Source of the DNA: G965267425 sp965267425
GTDB lineage: Bacteria > Bacteroidota > Bacteroidia > Flavobacteriales_E > Vicingaceae
Length of the DNA stretch: 64,000 nt
Reading direction: 5' to 3'
Assembly (NCBI GenBank): GCA_965267425.1
Contig: OZ253959.1
Location: 2,542,001-2,606,000 of the forward strand
The notes beneath the pieces are model-generated. The model searched no databases, had not been told where the DNA came from, and was given only the letters and a program-made list of their open reading frames with translations. Positions within the stretch are counted from its first letter, which is position 1; the number at the start of each line of letters is the position of its first letter. This document shows positions 1-9,058 of this stretch, one piece after another. The position numbers and the translations under genes are program-made.

Positions 1-383
1 GACACTTTCAAAGCTTGTTTAAGAGAAGTTCTGGCTGCTTGAGTGGTTCTAACATTAGCCTTGGTTGCGATATTCATTCCAAAATATCCAGCAACTGCTG
101 AAAATACAGCGCCAATAACAAAAGCAACAGCAATAAGCGGATGTGAATGCGCAACCGTGGTTCCTGACCATCCCAATAATAAACCTGTTATCACAACAAA
201 ATATCCCAATACTTTCCATTCAGCTTTCAAAAAAGCCATGGCTCCAGCTGCAATGTGATTTGCCAGTTCAACCATATTTTGATCTCCTGCATCCTGTTTA
301 GAAACCCAGGCCGATTTAATGGCCATCACCAATAATCCTATAACTCCCATGGCTGGGATAATGTAAATCATGCTATTCTCCAT
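1..383 (-). CDS. hppA: Membrane-bound ion-pumping pyrophosphatase, N-terminal part (cut by window edge)
   Basis: About 127 codons are visible, starting at the ATG whose complement lies at 381-383; the frame stays open to base 1. I translated this by hand. The product starts MENSMIYIIPAMGVIGLL and has hydrophobic helices at about residues 5-22, 57-75 and 80-103, followed by ATKANVRTTQAAR, a stretch typical of the N-terminus of K+-dependent H+/Na+-translocating pyrophosphatases. The family hydrolyses cytoplasmic pyrophosphate and pumps H+ or Na+ across the inner membrane. The catalytic Asp-rich loops and the residue that separates K+-dependent from K+-independent forms are outside the window, so ion specificity cannot be judged. 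A well-formed promoter lies 35-70 bases upstream. Confidence 0.88.
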   Translation of the reverse strand, partial: MENSMIYIIPAMGVIGLLVMAIKSAWVSKQDAGDQNMVELANHIAAGAMAFLKAEWKVLGYFVVITGLLLGWSGTTVAHSHPLIAVAFVIGAVFSAVAGYFGMNIATKANVRTTQAARTSLKQALKV

Positions 384-424
384 TTCAAATATTTATGTTC
401 TCGTGAAAATTAAATTTCGGTGGG

Positions 425-456
425 CAAAAGTAGATGTTTAAACAATGATTGCCAAA
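425..456 (-). promoter_or_regulatory. Promoter of hppA (Bacteroidota type)
   Basis: On the minus strand TTTG (453-456) is followed after 20 bases by TACTTTTG (425-432), a perfect match to the TTTG/TAnnTTTG consensus of the Bacteroidota primary sigma factor. The predicted start of transcription near 418 gives a 5' leader of about 35 nt before the hppA ATG. Confidence 0.65.
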
Positions 457-486
457 TTTATTTAACCACTTGACAATGAGTGTAAT

Positions 487-1467
487 TTATTCTTTGTACA
501 TAACTGATTTGACAGCTTTCACCACTTTTTCCAATTGTGGTAGGTGAGCATCAACCAAAGGTCTTGAAAAACTCATTGGAGCATCTGCACTTGTCACTCT
601 TAAAACAGGAGCATCCAAATAGTCAAATGCATCTTTTTGTACAGTAAACGTTAATTCTGTAGATATACTTCCCAAAGGCCAGGCTTCTTCTACGGTGACC
701 ATTCGATTTGTCTTTTTAACCGATTCAATAATGGTTTTGTAATCAATAGGACGTACAGAACGTAAATCTATAACCTCAGCATTAATTCCTTCTTTTTCCA
801 ATTCTTGTGCAGCTTGCATGGCCACTTTAAAGATTTTTCCAAAAGAAACAATCGTGACATCGGATCCTTTTTTAACCACATCAGCTGATCCAATTGGAAT
901 CATGTATTCACCTTCAGGAACTTCTCCTTTGTCTCCATACATCTGTTCAGACTCCATGAACATTACCGGATCATCATCTCGAATGGCTGATTTCAACAAA
1001 CCTTTGGCATCTGCGGGATTTGAGGGAACAACCACTTTTAAGCCAGGACAATTCGCATACCAACTTTCAAAAGCTTGAGAATGGGTAGCCGCAAGCTGTC
1101 CGGCAGAGGCAGTAGCTCCTCTGAATACAATGGGCACATTAAATTGCCCACCTGACATATTATACATTTTAGCAGCATTGTTGATAATCTGATCTATGGC
1201 AACCAATGAAAAGTTGAATGTCATGAATTCAATGACAGGTCTCATTCCATTCATGGCAGCACCAATTCCAATTCCTGTAAAGCCCAATTCTGAAATAGGG
1301 GTATCAATTACACGTTTTGGGCCAAATTCATCAAGCATACCTTTGGTTACCTTATATGCTCCATTGTATTCGGCAACCTCTTCTCCAAGAATAACCACAT
1401 TTTCATCCCTTCGCATTTCTTCTGAAAGTGCCTCATTTAATGCTTCTCTAAACTGTAATTCTTTCAT
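487..1467 (-). CDS. pdhB: Pyruvate dehydrogenase E1 component, beta subunit
   Basis: This 326-residue protein has the length and order of a transketolase-like E1 beta subunit: pyrimidine-binding domain at about 4-180 and the C-terminal transketolase domain at about 195-316. MKELQFREALNEAL, VVILGEEVAEYNGAYKVT, TPISELGFTGIGIGAA and VEEAWPLGSISTEL are family hallmarks. With the alpha subunit (not in this window) it binds thiamine diphosphate and decarboxylates pyruvate, passing the acetyl group to lipoyl-E2 in the cytoplasm. It is a single-gene unit with its own promoter and is divergent from etfB. A branched-chain 2-oxoacid E1 beta is the main alternative; the overall match favours PDH. Confidence 0.93.
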   Translation of the reverse strand: MKELQFREALNEALSEEMRRDENVVILGEEVAEYNGAYKVTKGMLDEFGPKRVIDTPISELGFTGIGIGAAMNGMRPVIEFMTFNFSLVAIDQIINNAAKMYNMSGGQFNVPIVFRGATASAGQLAATHSQAFESWYANCPGLKVVVPSNPADAKGLLKSAIRDDDPVMFMESEQMYGDKGEVPEGEYMIPIGSADVVKKGSDVTIVSFGKIFKVAMQAAQELEKEGINAEVIDLRSVRPIDYKTIIESVKKTNRMVTVEEAWPLGSISTELTFTVQKDAFDYLDAPVLRVTSADAPMSFSRPLVDAHLPQLEKVVKAVKSVMYKE

Positions 1468-1504
1468 TCAAATTAAGTTGCGGACCATAGCCGATTAAGG
1501 ATGT

Positions 1505-1535
1505 CAAAATTATAAATTAAATAGCAGCCAACAAA
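1505..1535 (-). promoter_or_regulatory. Promoter of pdhB
   Basis: On the minus strand TTTG (1532-1535), a 19-base spacer and TAATTTTG (1505-1512) match the Bacteroidota promoter consensus exactly. Transcription should start near 1498, about 31 nt before the pdhB ATG. Confidence 0.7.
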
Positions 1536-1604
1536 CATTTGTTATCTCGTCCTAAGAAATCATTTTTTCGACGAAAAATATACCATTGTCTTCGGCTTGT
1601 AAAG

Positions 1605-1635
1605 TTTTAAGACTGCTTCTTTTTTCATATTTTCG
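1605..1635 (+). promoter_or_regulatory. Probable promoter of etfBA
   Basis: TTTT (1605-1608), a 19-base spacer and TATTTTCG (1628-1635) match the TTTG/TAnnTTTG consensus with one mismatch in each element. It lies about 30 bases before the etfB ATG. Confidence 0.42.
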
Positions 1636-1665
1636 CATCACCAAAATCCAAAATTCAAACTGGGA

Positions 1666-2406
1666 ATGAAAATACTCGTTTGTATCAGCAAAGCCCCTGA
1701 TACCACAGCAAAAATTGCCTTTACAAATAACAACACAGCATTTGATGAAAATGGTGTTCAATTCATTATTAATCCATATGATGAATGGTATGCTTTAGTG
1801 AGAGCCATCGAATTAAAGGAGGCAGCAGGAGGAAATGTTACAGTTATAAATGTCGGAGGTGCAGAAAACGACGCTGTCATTAGAAAAGCATTGGCCATAG
1901 GTGCTGATGATGCTGTTCGAATTGATACAGAACCTACAGATGCATTAGCTGTTGCGAAAGAGATTGCAGCATTTGCAGCGGACAAGTCGTATGATATGAT
2001 TTTAACTGGTAAAGAAACCATAGACTACAACGGCTCTAATCTTGGTGCAATGATTTCAGAAATCATGAATAGTCCTTTTATTTCACAGGCATCCAAATTA
2101 GATATGGAAGGCAGTAATGCCATTATCGAGAGGGATATTCAAGGGGGGAAAGAAATAATTCAAACTGCGACGCCATTCGTAGCAAGTTGCGCAAAAGGAA
2201 TGGCCGAAGCACGAATTCCAAATATGAGAGGAATTATGGCCGCCAGAACCAAACCTTTAGAGGTTGTACCCGCACAAGGAGCATCTGCAAGTACTACTAT
2301 AAAATGGTTCACTACACCGGAAGCCAAAGCAGATTGTAAAATGATTGATGCTGAAAATCCTGAAGCGCTTATTGAAGCGTTGCACAACGAAGCCAAAGTA
2401 ATATAA
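1666..2406 (+). CDS. etfB: Electron transfer flavoprotein, beta subunit
   Basis: The 246-residue product starts MKILVCISKAPDTTAKIAF and carries the ETF beta core, including the GADDAVRI segment and SYDMILTGKETIDYNGSNLG. The C-terminal part contains IPNMRGIMAARTKPLEVV, the recognition-loop/AMP-binding region. ETF is a soluble heterodimer (one FAD, one AMP) that takes electrons from acyl-CoA dehydrogenases and hands them to ETF:quinone oxidoreductase. It is followed after 15 bases by etfA, so the pair is an operon. Length is normal for the family (about 245-260). Confidence 0.95.
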   Translation: MKILVCISKAPDTTAKIAFTNNNTAFDENGVQFIINPYDEWYALVRAIELKEAAGGNVTVINVGGAENDAVIRKALAIGADDAVRIDTEPTDALAVAKEIAAFAADKSYDMILTGKETIDYNGSNLGAMISEIMNSPFISQASKLDMEGSNAIIERDIQGGKEIIQTATPFVASCAKGMAEARIPNMRGIMAARTKPLEVVPAQGASASTTIKWFTTPEAKADCKMIDAENPEALIEALHNEAKVI

Positions 2407-2421
2407 CCTAAAAGAAAAAGA

Positions 2422-3390
2422 ATGTCAGTACTTGTATTTGCAAATACCAACCAATCCAAAATCACAAAAAATGCAATGGAAGCTGTGTCGTATGGACATC
2501 ACATTGCTGGAAAGTTGGGAACTGAAGTAGTTGCTGTTGTTGCAGGAAGTTGTGATGATGCCAGCAAATTAGGCTTAAACGGAGCCTCTAAAGTTGTTCA
2601 GGTGGAAGGTTCAGCTTTCAATGAATTCAATCCCGCAGCCATTACCCATGCAATTGCTCAAATTGTATCCTCGGAAAATGCAGAAACCATTGTTCTTTCA
2701 CATGATTACAGTGGTAAAGCAATTGCAGGAAGACTATCAGCAAAATTAGATGCCGGCCTGGTATCCGGAGCAGTTGATTATCCGGATTTGAGTGATGGAT
2801 TTGTCGTTAAAAAAGCGGTTTTTTCAGGAAAGGCTTTTGCAGGTGTTCAAATTAACACAGCTATCAAAATCGTATCTCTTCTTCCTAATTCGGTTGAGTT
2901 GAATACGTCGGGTTCAGAATGTTCTGTTGAAAGTCAGTCCATTGATAGTGGTTCTGAAGGAATATATACGGTAAAAGACGTAAAGAAAGAAAGCACAGAA
3001 TTGTCGTTGACAGAAGCGGAATTAGTTGTTTCTGCTGGTAGAGGCTTAAAAGGCCCTGAAAATTGGGGAATGGTTGAAGAATTGGCTAAAGAATTGGGGG
3101 CAGCTACAGCCTGCTCAAGACCTGTGGCAGACATTGGATGGAGACCTCATCACGAACACGTTGGACAAACAGGGATTGCCATCCGACCGAATTTGTACAT
3201 AGCAATAGGCATTTCTGGTGCAATTCAACATTTGGCAGGTGTTAATGGTAGTAAAGTCATCGTGGTTATCAATACCGATGCTGAAGCACCTTTCTTTAAA
3301 GCTGCTGACTATGGAATTGTGGGTGATGCATTTGAAGTAGTTCCCAAATTGCTTGAGGCCGTCAGGAATTTTAAGGCTGCAAATAATTAG
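2422..3390 (+). CDS. etfA: Electron transfer flavoprotein, alpha subunit
   Basis: The 322-residue protein has the N-terminal ETF domain (about 1-185) and the C-terminal FAD-binding domain (about 200-322). The FAD-binding signature is clear: SAGRGLKGPENW near residue 205, SRPVADIGWRPHHEHVGQTG near 232, then AIGISGAIQHLAG and INTDAEAPFFKAADYGIVGD. It forms the functional flavoprotein with EtfB and links fatty-acid or amino-acid oxidation to the quinone pool. A promoter for the next gene seems to lie within its last codons and just after its stop. Confidence 0.96.
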   Translation: MSVLVFANTNQSKITKNAMEAVSYGHHIAGKLGTEVVAVVAGSCDDASKLGLNGASKVVQVEGSAFNEFNPAAITHAIAQIVSSENAETIVLSHDYSGKAIAGRLSAKLDAGLVSGAVDYPDLSDGFVVKKAVFSGKAFAGVQINTAIKIVSLLPNSVELNTSGSECSVESQSIDSGSEGIYTVKDVKKESTELSLTEAELVVSAGRGLKGPENWGMVEELAKELGAATACSRPVADIGWRPHHEHVGQTGIAIRPNLYIAIGISGAIQHLAGVNGSKVIVVINTDAEAPFFKAADYGIVGDAFEVVPKLLEAVRNFKAANN

Positions 3391-3399
3391 TTATTTTTG
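3369..3399 (+). promoter_or_regulatory. Probable promoter of the bifunctional-nuclease gene
   Basis: TTTT (3369-3372), 19 bases and TATTTTTG (3392-3399; a perfect TAnnTTTG) lie across the etfA stop codon. The following ATG is at 3442, giving a leader of about 35 nt. Confidence 0.48.
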
Positions 3400-3441
3400 T
3401 GGATAGGCGGCAAATTGCTGCTGCACAAATGAGGGCCGGAA

Positions 3442-4047
3442 ATGGAGAAAATCGTTCTGGATATAATTGGTTTGTCTTACAGCCAAACACAAACGGGAGC
3501 ATATGCACTCGTTCTTGGTGAACAAGGAGGAAAAAGAAGACTTCCAATTATTATAGGTGGGTTTGAAGCGCAAGCCATTGCCATTGCTCTTGAAAACATG
3601 ACCCCTAGTCGTCCCCTCACCCATGACCTTTTTAAGAACTTTTCCAATGTTTTCGATATTGAAGTCAAAGAGGTGACCATATATAATCTTCTTGAAGGTA
3701 TATTTTATTCAAAATTGATTTGTACACATAACGGAGACACCGTAGAAATTGATGCTCGCACGTCTGATGCGATTGCCCTTGCGGTGCGTTTTAAGTGCCC
3801 GGTTTATACTTACGAATCCATTCTGTCCAAAGCTGGAATCATACTTGAAGATGATGTAGAAAAATCAAAATCGGACGAACCAAAGTCGGATGCTGAAGAT
3901 GAAGAATTAATGGAAGTATCCGAACAGGGAATTGAAAAGGCCCCTGACGCCAAGTTAAAGGATATGCTAGAAGATGCCATTAATAGTGAAAACTACGAGC
4001 TGGCATCAAAAATTCGAGATGAATTAAAAAACCGTAAAAAGAACTAG
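3442..4047 (+). CDS. Bifunctional nuclease-domain protein (DUF151) with C-terminal UVR motif
   Basis: This 201-residue protein has two modules. Residues about 5-130 form the bifunctional nuclease (BFN/DUF151) domain, with LDIIGLSYSQTQTGAYALVL, PIIIGGFEAQAIAIALE and the conserved DARTSDAIALAVRF. An acidic linker (about 135-160) is followed by a UvrB/UvrC-type helical motif at about 165-200 (LKDMLEDAINSENYELASKIRDEL with the usual acidic/hydrophobic pattern). BFN domains are reported to have RNase and DNase activity, and the UVR motif mediates protein contacts. The two-module layout is common in Bacteroidota. Its role in this cell is not known. Its stop overlaps the stop of the convergent accC by four bases. 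Confidence 0.85.
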   Translation: MEKIVLDIIGLSYSQTQTGAYALVLGEQGGKRRLPIIIGGFEAQAIAIALENMTPSRPLTHDLFKNFSNVFDIEVKEVTIYNLLEGIFYSKLICTHNGDTVEIDARTSDAIALAVRFKCPVYTYESILSKAGIILEDDVEKSKSDEPKSDAEDEELMEVSEQGIEKAPDAKLKDMLEDAINSENYELASKIRDELKNRKKN

Positions 4048-5531
4048 TTTTTCCAGGCTCGCCCTTTCCAACCTTTTCCATTGCCAGTCACCTGCACCTT
4101 TGACTGTTTCGTTTTTTTCTTATTCGATACATTTAAGACAGAAACCAACGCAGCAATCAATTCCTCGTCTTCTGTGATATCATTCAACATTTCAGGTTTG
4201 AAATGTAAATCCACAAAATTCGTATCAAAATTTCCACTTCTGAAACTGTCATGGTTAATGGCAAACTTGCAGAATGACAAAGTAGTCTTGACTCCTATGA
4301 TTTTGTATTCATTTATCGCACGAATCATCCGATCACATGCATCATTCCGATTGTCTGCATATACAATCAACTTTGAAATCATTGGATCGTAATAAATAGG
4401 AATATCCATACCTTCTTCATAACCATCATCCACCCGAATTCCTGGACCTTGAGGCAATTCGTATTTAATCAATTTACCAATGTCCGGTAAAAAACCATTT
4501 TCGGGGTCTTCAGCATAAACTCTCACTTCCAAAGCATGCCCCTTCATTTCAATTTCGTCTTGTTTCCAATCAAGCTTTTCTCCTCGGGCTACTCTCACCT
4601 GCTCTTTTACCAAATCAATCCCTGTTATTAATTCTGTCACTGGGTGTTCCACTTGAAGTCTGGTATTCATTTCCAGGAAGTAGAATCGCATCTTTTCATC
4701 CAATAAAAATTCCACGGTACCAACACCTTCGTAATTACATGCTCTGGCAACATCAACTGCACATTTCCCCATTTCCTCCCTCAATTCCGGCGTTAAAACA
4801 GAAGATGGCGCTTCTTCAATTACTTTTTGATGACGTCGTTGAATGGAACATTCCCGTTCAAACAAATGGAAAATATTGCCGTGTTGATCAGCAATAACCT
4901 GTATTTCAATATGTCTAGGAGATTGAACAAATCGTTCAATAAAAACTGAACCATCACCAAAAGCAGATTCAGCTTCACTAATGGCTCGCTGCATTTGTTC
5001 CTTAAATTCTTTTGAAGACTTGACAATGCGCATTCCTTTCCCCCCTCCACCAGCAGATGCTTTTATCAAAACCGGATAACCAATTTCTTCAGCAATTTTT
5101 TGACCTTCATCAGGATCATCTACTGCATCGTCTGTTCCTGGAACCATTGGGATATTGTATTTTTTAACGGCCGCTTTAGCCGCCAATTTACTACCCATTA
5201 CTTCCATGGCTTCAGGAGATGGACCCAATAATTTGATCTTGTTCTTGGTAAGCAATCTGGAAAAATCCGCGTTTTCTGACAAAAAACCATAACCTGGATG
5301 AACACCGTCAACATGCAGTTTTTTACAAACTTCAACAATGGTATCGCCCTTCAAATAGGATTGATCGGAAGGAGCCTCCCCAATGCAAACAGCCTCATCC
5401 GCATATTTCACAAAAGGTGCTGATCGATCAGCCTCAGAATAAACCGCTACAGTGGAAATTCCCATTTCCTTCAGTGAACGCATGATTCGCAATGCAATCT
5501 CACCTCTATTGGCTACCAAGATTTTTTTCAT
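4044..5531 (-). CDS. accC: Biotin carboxylase subunit of an acyl-CoA (acetyl/propionyl) carboxylase
   Basis: The 495-residue product starts MKKILVANRGEIALRIMRSL and has the biotin carboxylase order: N-terminal domain (1-110), ATP-grasp domain (115-330) with the Gly-rich loop KASAGGGGKGMRIV near 158, the catalytic EMNTRLQVEHPVTE near 285, and the C-terminal domain to about 445. It carboxylates biotin using ATP and bicarbonate. It is about 45 residues longer than acetyl-CoA carboxylase AccC; the extra tail is basic (KKKTKQSK...KGWKGRAWKN) and carries no biotin attachment motif. The longer form resembles propionyl/acyl-CoA carboxylase subunits, so the substrate class is open. It lies 47 bases downstream of the glycosyltransferase operon and could be read through from it. 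Confidence 0.88.
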   Translation of the reverse strand: MKKILVANRGEIALRIMRSLKEMGISTVAVYSEADRSAPFVKYADEAVCIGEAPSDQSYLKGDTIVEVCKKLHVDGVHPGYGFLSENADFSRLLTKNKIKLLGPSPEAMEVMGSKLAAKAAVKKYNIPMVPGTDDAVDDPDEGQKIAEEIGYPVLIKASAGGGGKGMRIVKSSKEFKEQMQRAISEAESAFGDGSVFIERFVQSPRHIEIQVIADQHGNIFHLFERECSIQRRHQKVIEEAPSSVLTPELREEMGKCAVDVARACNYEGVGTVEFLLDEKMRFYFLEMNTRLQVEHPVTELITGIDLVKEQVRVARGEKLDWKQDEIEMKGHALEVRVYAEDPENGFLPDIGKLIKYELPQGPGIRVDDGYEEGMDIPIYYDPMISKLIVYADNRNDACDRMIRAINEYKIIGVKTTLSFCKFAINHDSFRSGNFDTNFVDLHFKPEMLNDITEDEELIAALVSVLNVSNKKKTKQSKVQVTGNGKGWKGRAWKN

Positions 5532-5578
5532 ACCTCAAATTTCGGCTAAGATAACTAAACCTCTTTCAATTGTATGGT

Positions 5579-6883
5579 TTAAACAGGCTGAATTCTAAGT
5601 CTTTTCCAATCCATATAAACCACGGCAAATAAGATTCCATATTCGAACCAAACAATCCAGTTTTGCAACCAATCAACAGCACCATAATGAATATAACTCA
5701 GCAAAATTAAACCAGACCAAACGATTGGAAATTTGAACGAATTGGCAAGCACACCATAAAAAACAAGGGGGATAACATACCATGGATGTACCGTGGTGGA
5801 TAACAAAAGATGAACGGTTGCGGCAAAAAGTATGGTTTCAAAAAAAGATTTCCATGATTTCTTTTGCTTAAAGAACAATCCAATAACCAACAAAATTGCT
5901 ATACCTGCCAGCAATGGCCCAATAACATGAATGGCGTTGTAGCCATAATATTGCCAACCAAGCCACCTGGCAATGTTGTAAAACGATGCATTGAATTCAA
6001 ATTTGCGAAAATATAGATCCAGTCCTTGTGACATTGCATCCAGGTCATGTATATCTATGAAAAGAAAAATCACGGCACCTGATAATGTTATGAATATCAA
6101 TGTAAAAACAACCGAACGCTTCATACCAAGATGTTTTATGAAAAAAGGCAAAAACATAACTGGCCATAATTTTGATAAAAAAGCGAATGACAATCCAACG
6201 GCCGACCATAAATTCTTGGATTTCATCAACCCGAGAAAAGTCAAGGCTAGCAATGTAATCATAAATGTTTCCGTGTGTAAATTTCCCGTCAGCTCTATCA
6301 ATACCAATGGATTAAAAGCATAAAATACCATATTGGATGCCTTCATATTGAGCAACGCCAAAATCTTAGCTAAACACCATAAGGTCACGGTCTCTGCAAG
6401 AACAGCAAACCCTCTTAGGAACAAGAGATTTAAGAATACATTCTCACCTCCCAAATAATAACATGCTGTAAAAATTAGTTGCATCACTGGCGGATAGACC
6501 GAATGGTATTCCGGTGAATTCATCTTACTCAGTAACTCCTTTGAAAAATCATTGACAATTCCAATAAATTCAGCGGGCTTGAACAAATAAGGAGAATACC
6601 CATTGGCATTAAGCATTCCATCCCAAATGAATCTGTAAAAATCATCCGAAAGCACCGGAACTGAACCGAAAAGCAGCAAGCGAAATCCAACCCCCAAAAA
6701 AAGTATCTCTTTTATGGAAAGTGATTTTTTTTGATGAATCAAAAGGGTGTAGGCTGCGAAAGAAACACTGAATAAACTGAGTAATGTAAACGTTTCAGAA
6801 CGTTCAGTCATGTACCCAATCAAAAGGATACTCAAAGCCAAAAGCAATAATCCAAGATTCTTGAATATTTGCTTATCTGGCAT
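5579..6883 (-). CDS. Multi-pass membrane glycosyltransferase (GT-C fold, GT87/mannosyltransferase-like)
   Basis: This 434-residue hydrophobic protein has roughly ten or more membrane helices. After the second or third helix it carries SDDFYRFIWDGM (about residues 78-89) followed by NGYSPYLFKP, the acidic first-loop pattern of GT-C enzymes that use polyprenyl-phosphate sugars. The segment HPWYVIPLVFYGVLA near the C-terminus is also typical of this superfamily. It would add a sugar to a lipid or glycan on the outer face of the inner membrane. It is the last gene of a five-gene operon and overlaps the upstream glycosyltransferase by 11 bases. Donor and acceptor cannot be read from the sequence. 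Confidence 0.72.
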   Translation of the reverse strand: MPDKQIFKNLGLLLLALSILLIGYMTERSETFTLLSLFSVSFAAYTLLIHQKKSLSIKEILFLGVGFRLLLFGSVPVLSDDFYRFIWDGMLNANGYSPYLFKPAEFIGIVNDFSKELLSKMNSPEYHSVYPPVMQLIFTACYYLGGENVFLNLLFLRGFAVLAETVTLWCLAKILALLNMKASNMVFYAFNPLVLIELTGNLHTETFMITLLALTFLGLMKSKNLWSAVGLSFAFLSKLWPVMFLPFFIKHLGMKRSVVFTLIFITLSGAVIFLFIDIHDLDAMSQGLDLYFRKFEFNASFYNIARWLGWQYYGYNAIHVIGPLLAGIAILLVIGLFFKQKKSWKSFFETILFAATVHLLLSTTVHPWYVIPLVFYGVLANSFKFPIVWSGLILLSYIHYGAVDWLQNWIVWFEYGILFAVVYMDWKRLRIQPV

Positions 6884-8366
6884 ATCGATGTTTGATTGTG
6901 AGAATGCTCACATACCCAAATCCAACTACCAACATGATAAGAAACGGCAACAAACCATAATCTTCTTTCACAATAGCATAAATTAACGTGCTACCTGTGT
7001 ACAAAAACAATAGTGATTCCAATATGATAAGGGGACTCAATTGATTTGATAGATAAACATTGCCTTTCCATTTTTCATTGGAATTCACAACGCTCAACTT
7101 TGGGGTTCGAATAAATGGGGTCTTTTTACCTAGCCACCCTTCCAAAGCAGCTATTCCATTATGCGCACAAAGCCCCATAGAAATAGATAAAAACAAGAAA
7201 TAATCTCGAAAAAATCTAACAATACCAAGCCCTTTTATGGAATGCGTATCTCGATATGAAATAAAATAGAAGAAACTAATGAAAAACAATCCGAGCAGGT
7301 AGATTCCGGCAATTTTATAAATCAACGCATATTCAATATTGTTGTGCTTAATTAATAAAATGGGAAGACTTAGAAAAGTGGTAATCAAAATGCAAATAAA
7401 TACCGAGCTATTTAACAAATGAAACATGGCAAAAAATTTCGTCTTCCAGCCAAGATTTGATTGTGATAAAACCTGTTTCAAGTTTTTTCGCGAACATTCC
7501 GCAGCTCCTTTATTCCAGCGATATTGCTGTGTTTTTAAGGCATTGATTTCCGCAGGAAGTTCAGCTGGTGAGGCACAAGATTTTAAGTATTTAAAATTCC
7601 ATCCTTTCAACTGTGCACGATAACTTAAATCCAAATCCTCCGTCAACGTATCATCCATCCATCCACCTGCATCTACTATGCACGATTTTCTCCATATACC
7701 AGCGGTACCATTAAAATTGATAAAATGTCCTCCCGCATTCCTACCTGTTTGTTCAATGGTAAAATGCGCATCCAATCCAATGGCCTGCATTTTTGTGAGC
7801 AAAGAATATTTTTCATTGATGTGCGTCCATCGTGTTTGAACCATTCCAACACTTTTATCTTCAAATGCAGATACAGTATTGCGTAGAAAATTTCGATCCG
7901 GTAAAAAATCCGCATCGAAAATGGCAATGAATTCTCCCTTTGCTATTTCAGTTCCAAAAGCCAATGCTCCCGCTTTAAAGCCCTTTCGGTTTTCTCTTGT
8001 TATTCTCTTAATATCAATGCCTTTTTCTTTGTGAAAATCTATTCGTCTATCAATAATGGCTGAAGTTTCATCGGTGGAATCATCAAGTACCTGAATCTCC
8101 AGAAGTGATTTAGGATAGTCAAGATCAGCCACTTTGTCGATTAATCTTTCAACCACATACATTTCATTGTAAACTGGCAATTGAACTGTCACAAATGGCA
8201 TTGATTTATCATCAACTGCATGAGCGACTGTCACTTCAGGCACATGGTGATTTCTGTTCCTTTTCATGTAAAGCAACGTCAGTAAAAACTGTACAACGCT
8301 GTACACCAAAATAAATGTTAGTGCCAGACCATATATGGACAATATGAGCAGTTCAAGCCATTGCAT
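6873..8366 (-). CDS. Family 2 glycosyltransferase, cellulose-synthase-like, membrane bound
   Basis: The 497-residue protein has one N-terminal membrane helix (about 5-30), a GT2 catalytic domain (about 55-300) and several C-terminal helices (about 315-490). The processive-type motifs are all visible: the DxD in AIFDADFLPDRNF near 152, TEDLDLSYRAQLKGW near 238 and QQYRWNKG (Q-x-x-R-W) near 277. Such enzymes transfer sugars from nucleotide donors to membrane-linked acceptors, either as a beta-glucan synthase or as a glycosylceramide or other glycolipid transferase. There is no PilZ domain. It is four bases from the upstream GT2 gene and overlaps the next gene, so it belongs to the redox/glycosyltransferase operon. 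Confidence 0.85.
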   Translation of the reverse strand: MQWLELLILSIYGLALTFILVYSVVQFLLTLLYMKRNRNHHVPEVTVAHAVDDKSMPFVTVQLPVYNEMYVVERLIDKVADLDYPKSLLEIQVLDDSTDETSAIIDRRIDFHKEKGIDIKRITRENRKGFKAGALAFGTEIAKGEFIAIFDADFLPDRNFLRNTVSAFEDKSVGMVQTRWTHINEKYSLLTKMQAIGLDAHFTIEQTGRNAGGHFINFNGTAGIWRKSCIVDAGGWMDDTLTEDLDLSYRAQLKGWNFKYLKSCASPAELPAEINALKTQQYRWNKGAAECSRKNLKQVLSQSNLGWKTKFFAMFHLLNSSVFICILITTFLSLPILLIKHNNIEYALIYKIAGIYLLGLFFISFFYFISYRDTHSIKGLGIVRFFRDYFLFLSISMGLCAHNGIAALEGWLGKKTPFIRTPKLSVVNSNEKWKGNVYLSNQLSPLIILESLLFLYTGSTLIYAIVKEDYGLLPFLIMLVVGFGYVSILTIKHRYAR

Positions 8367-8370
8367 GTTG

Positions 8371-9057
8371 TCACATGTATTTTATAATTGTAGTAATAAT
8401 TTTATATCCGGCCAATACCGTACCTTTTACTGTTCCTGAAACTTTCGATTTCCCAATTCTTTTTCTGTAATCCACCGGAATTTCAGCATATCTTAATTTT
8501 TGCTTAGCCGACTTAGCCTGCATTTCTACGGTCCAACCGTAAGTTTTATCTGACATGTTTAAGTTCAATAACGATGTATATCGAATAGCCCTAAAAGGAC
8601 CAAGATCTGTATAGTTTACACCGTAGAGTACTTTCAACATACTTGTTGCCAACCAATTTCCAAAAATTTGTGGTATGGTCATAGATCGTTGTTCTCTTTT
8701 TCCTAGTGCACGTGAACCTACAACAAAATCCAATGTGTCATTCTTAATTGGCTCAATCATATCCACCATTTGCTGTGGATAATCAGAATAATCTGCGTCA
8801 AGGAAAACAATAATTTCCGGCTTTCTTTCCAGTTTTGACACATAATCCATTCCTTTCAAACAAGCTCTTCCATATCCTTGATTAGGTTCATCAAGCACAG
8901 TGGCACCTCTTTCATTGGCCACTTCTGAAGTCTTATCGCGTGAATTATTATTCACCACAACAATTTCATCAACTTTTTCTTTTGGAATGTCATCGATCAC
9001 TTTCCCCACCGCATTTTCTTCATTAAATGCAGGAATAATTACCACCACTCCGGTCAT
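8371..9057 (-). CDS. Family 2 glycosyltransferase, DPM1/polyprenyl-phosphate type
   Basis: The 228-residue protein is a compact GT2 domain beginning VVVIIPAFNEENAVGKVI, with FLDADYSDYPQQMVDM (DxD) near residue 86 and FVVGSRALG near 114. The length and lack of C-terminal membrane helices fit dolichol/undecaprenyl-phosphate glycosyltransferase-like enzymes, which charge the lipid carrier for GT-C enzymes. The downstream GT-C gene in the same operon makes that pairing plausible: this enzyme could make the lipid-linked sugar that the GT-C protein consumes (inference). One base separates it from the upstream polyferredoxin gene. Confidence 0.82.
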   Translation of the reverse strand: MTGVVVIIPAFNEENAVGKVIDDIPKEKVDEIVVVNNNSRDKTSEVANERGATVLDEPNQGYGRACLKGMDYVSKLERKPEIIVFLDADYSDYPQQMVDMIEPIKNDTLDFVVGSRALGKREQRSMTIPQIFGNWLATSMLKVLYGVNYTDLGPFRAIRYTSLLNLNMSDKTYGWTVEMQAKSAKQKLRYAEIPVDYRKRIGKSKVSGTVKGTVLAGYKIITTIIKYM

Positions 9058-9058
9058 A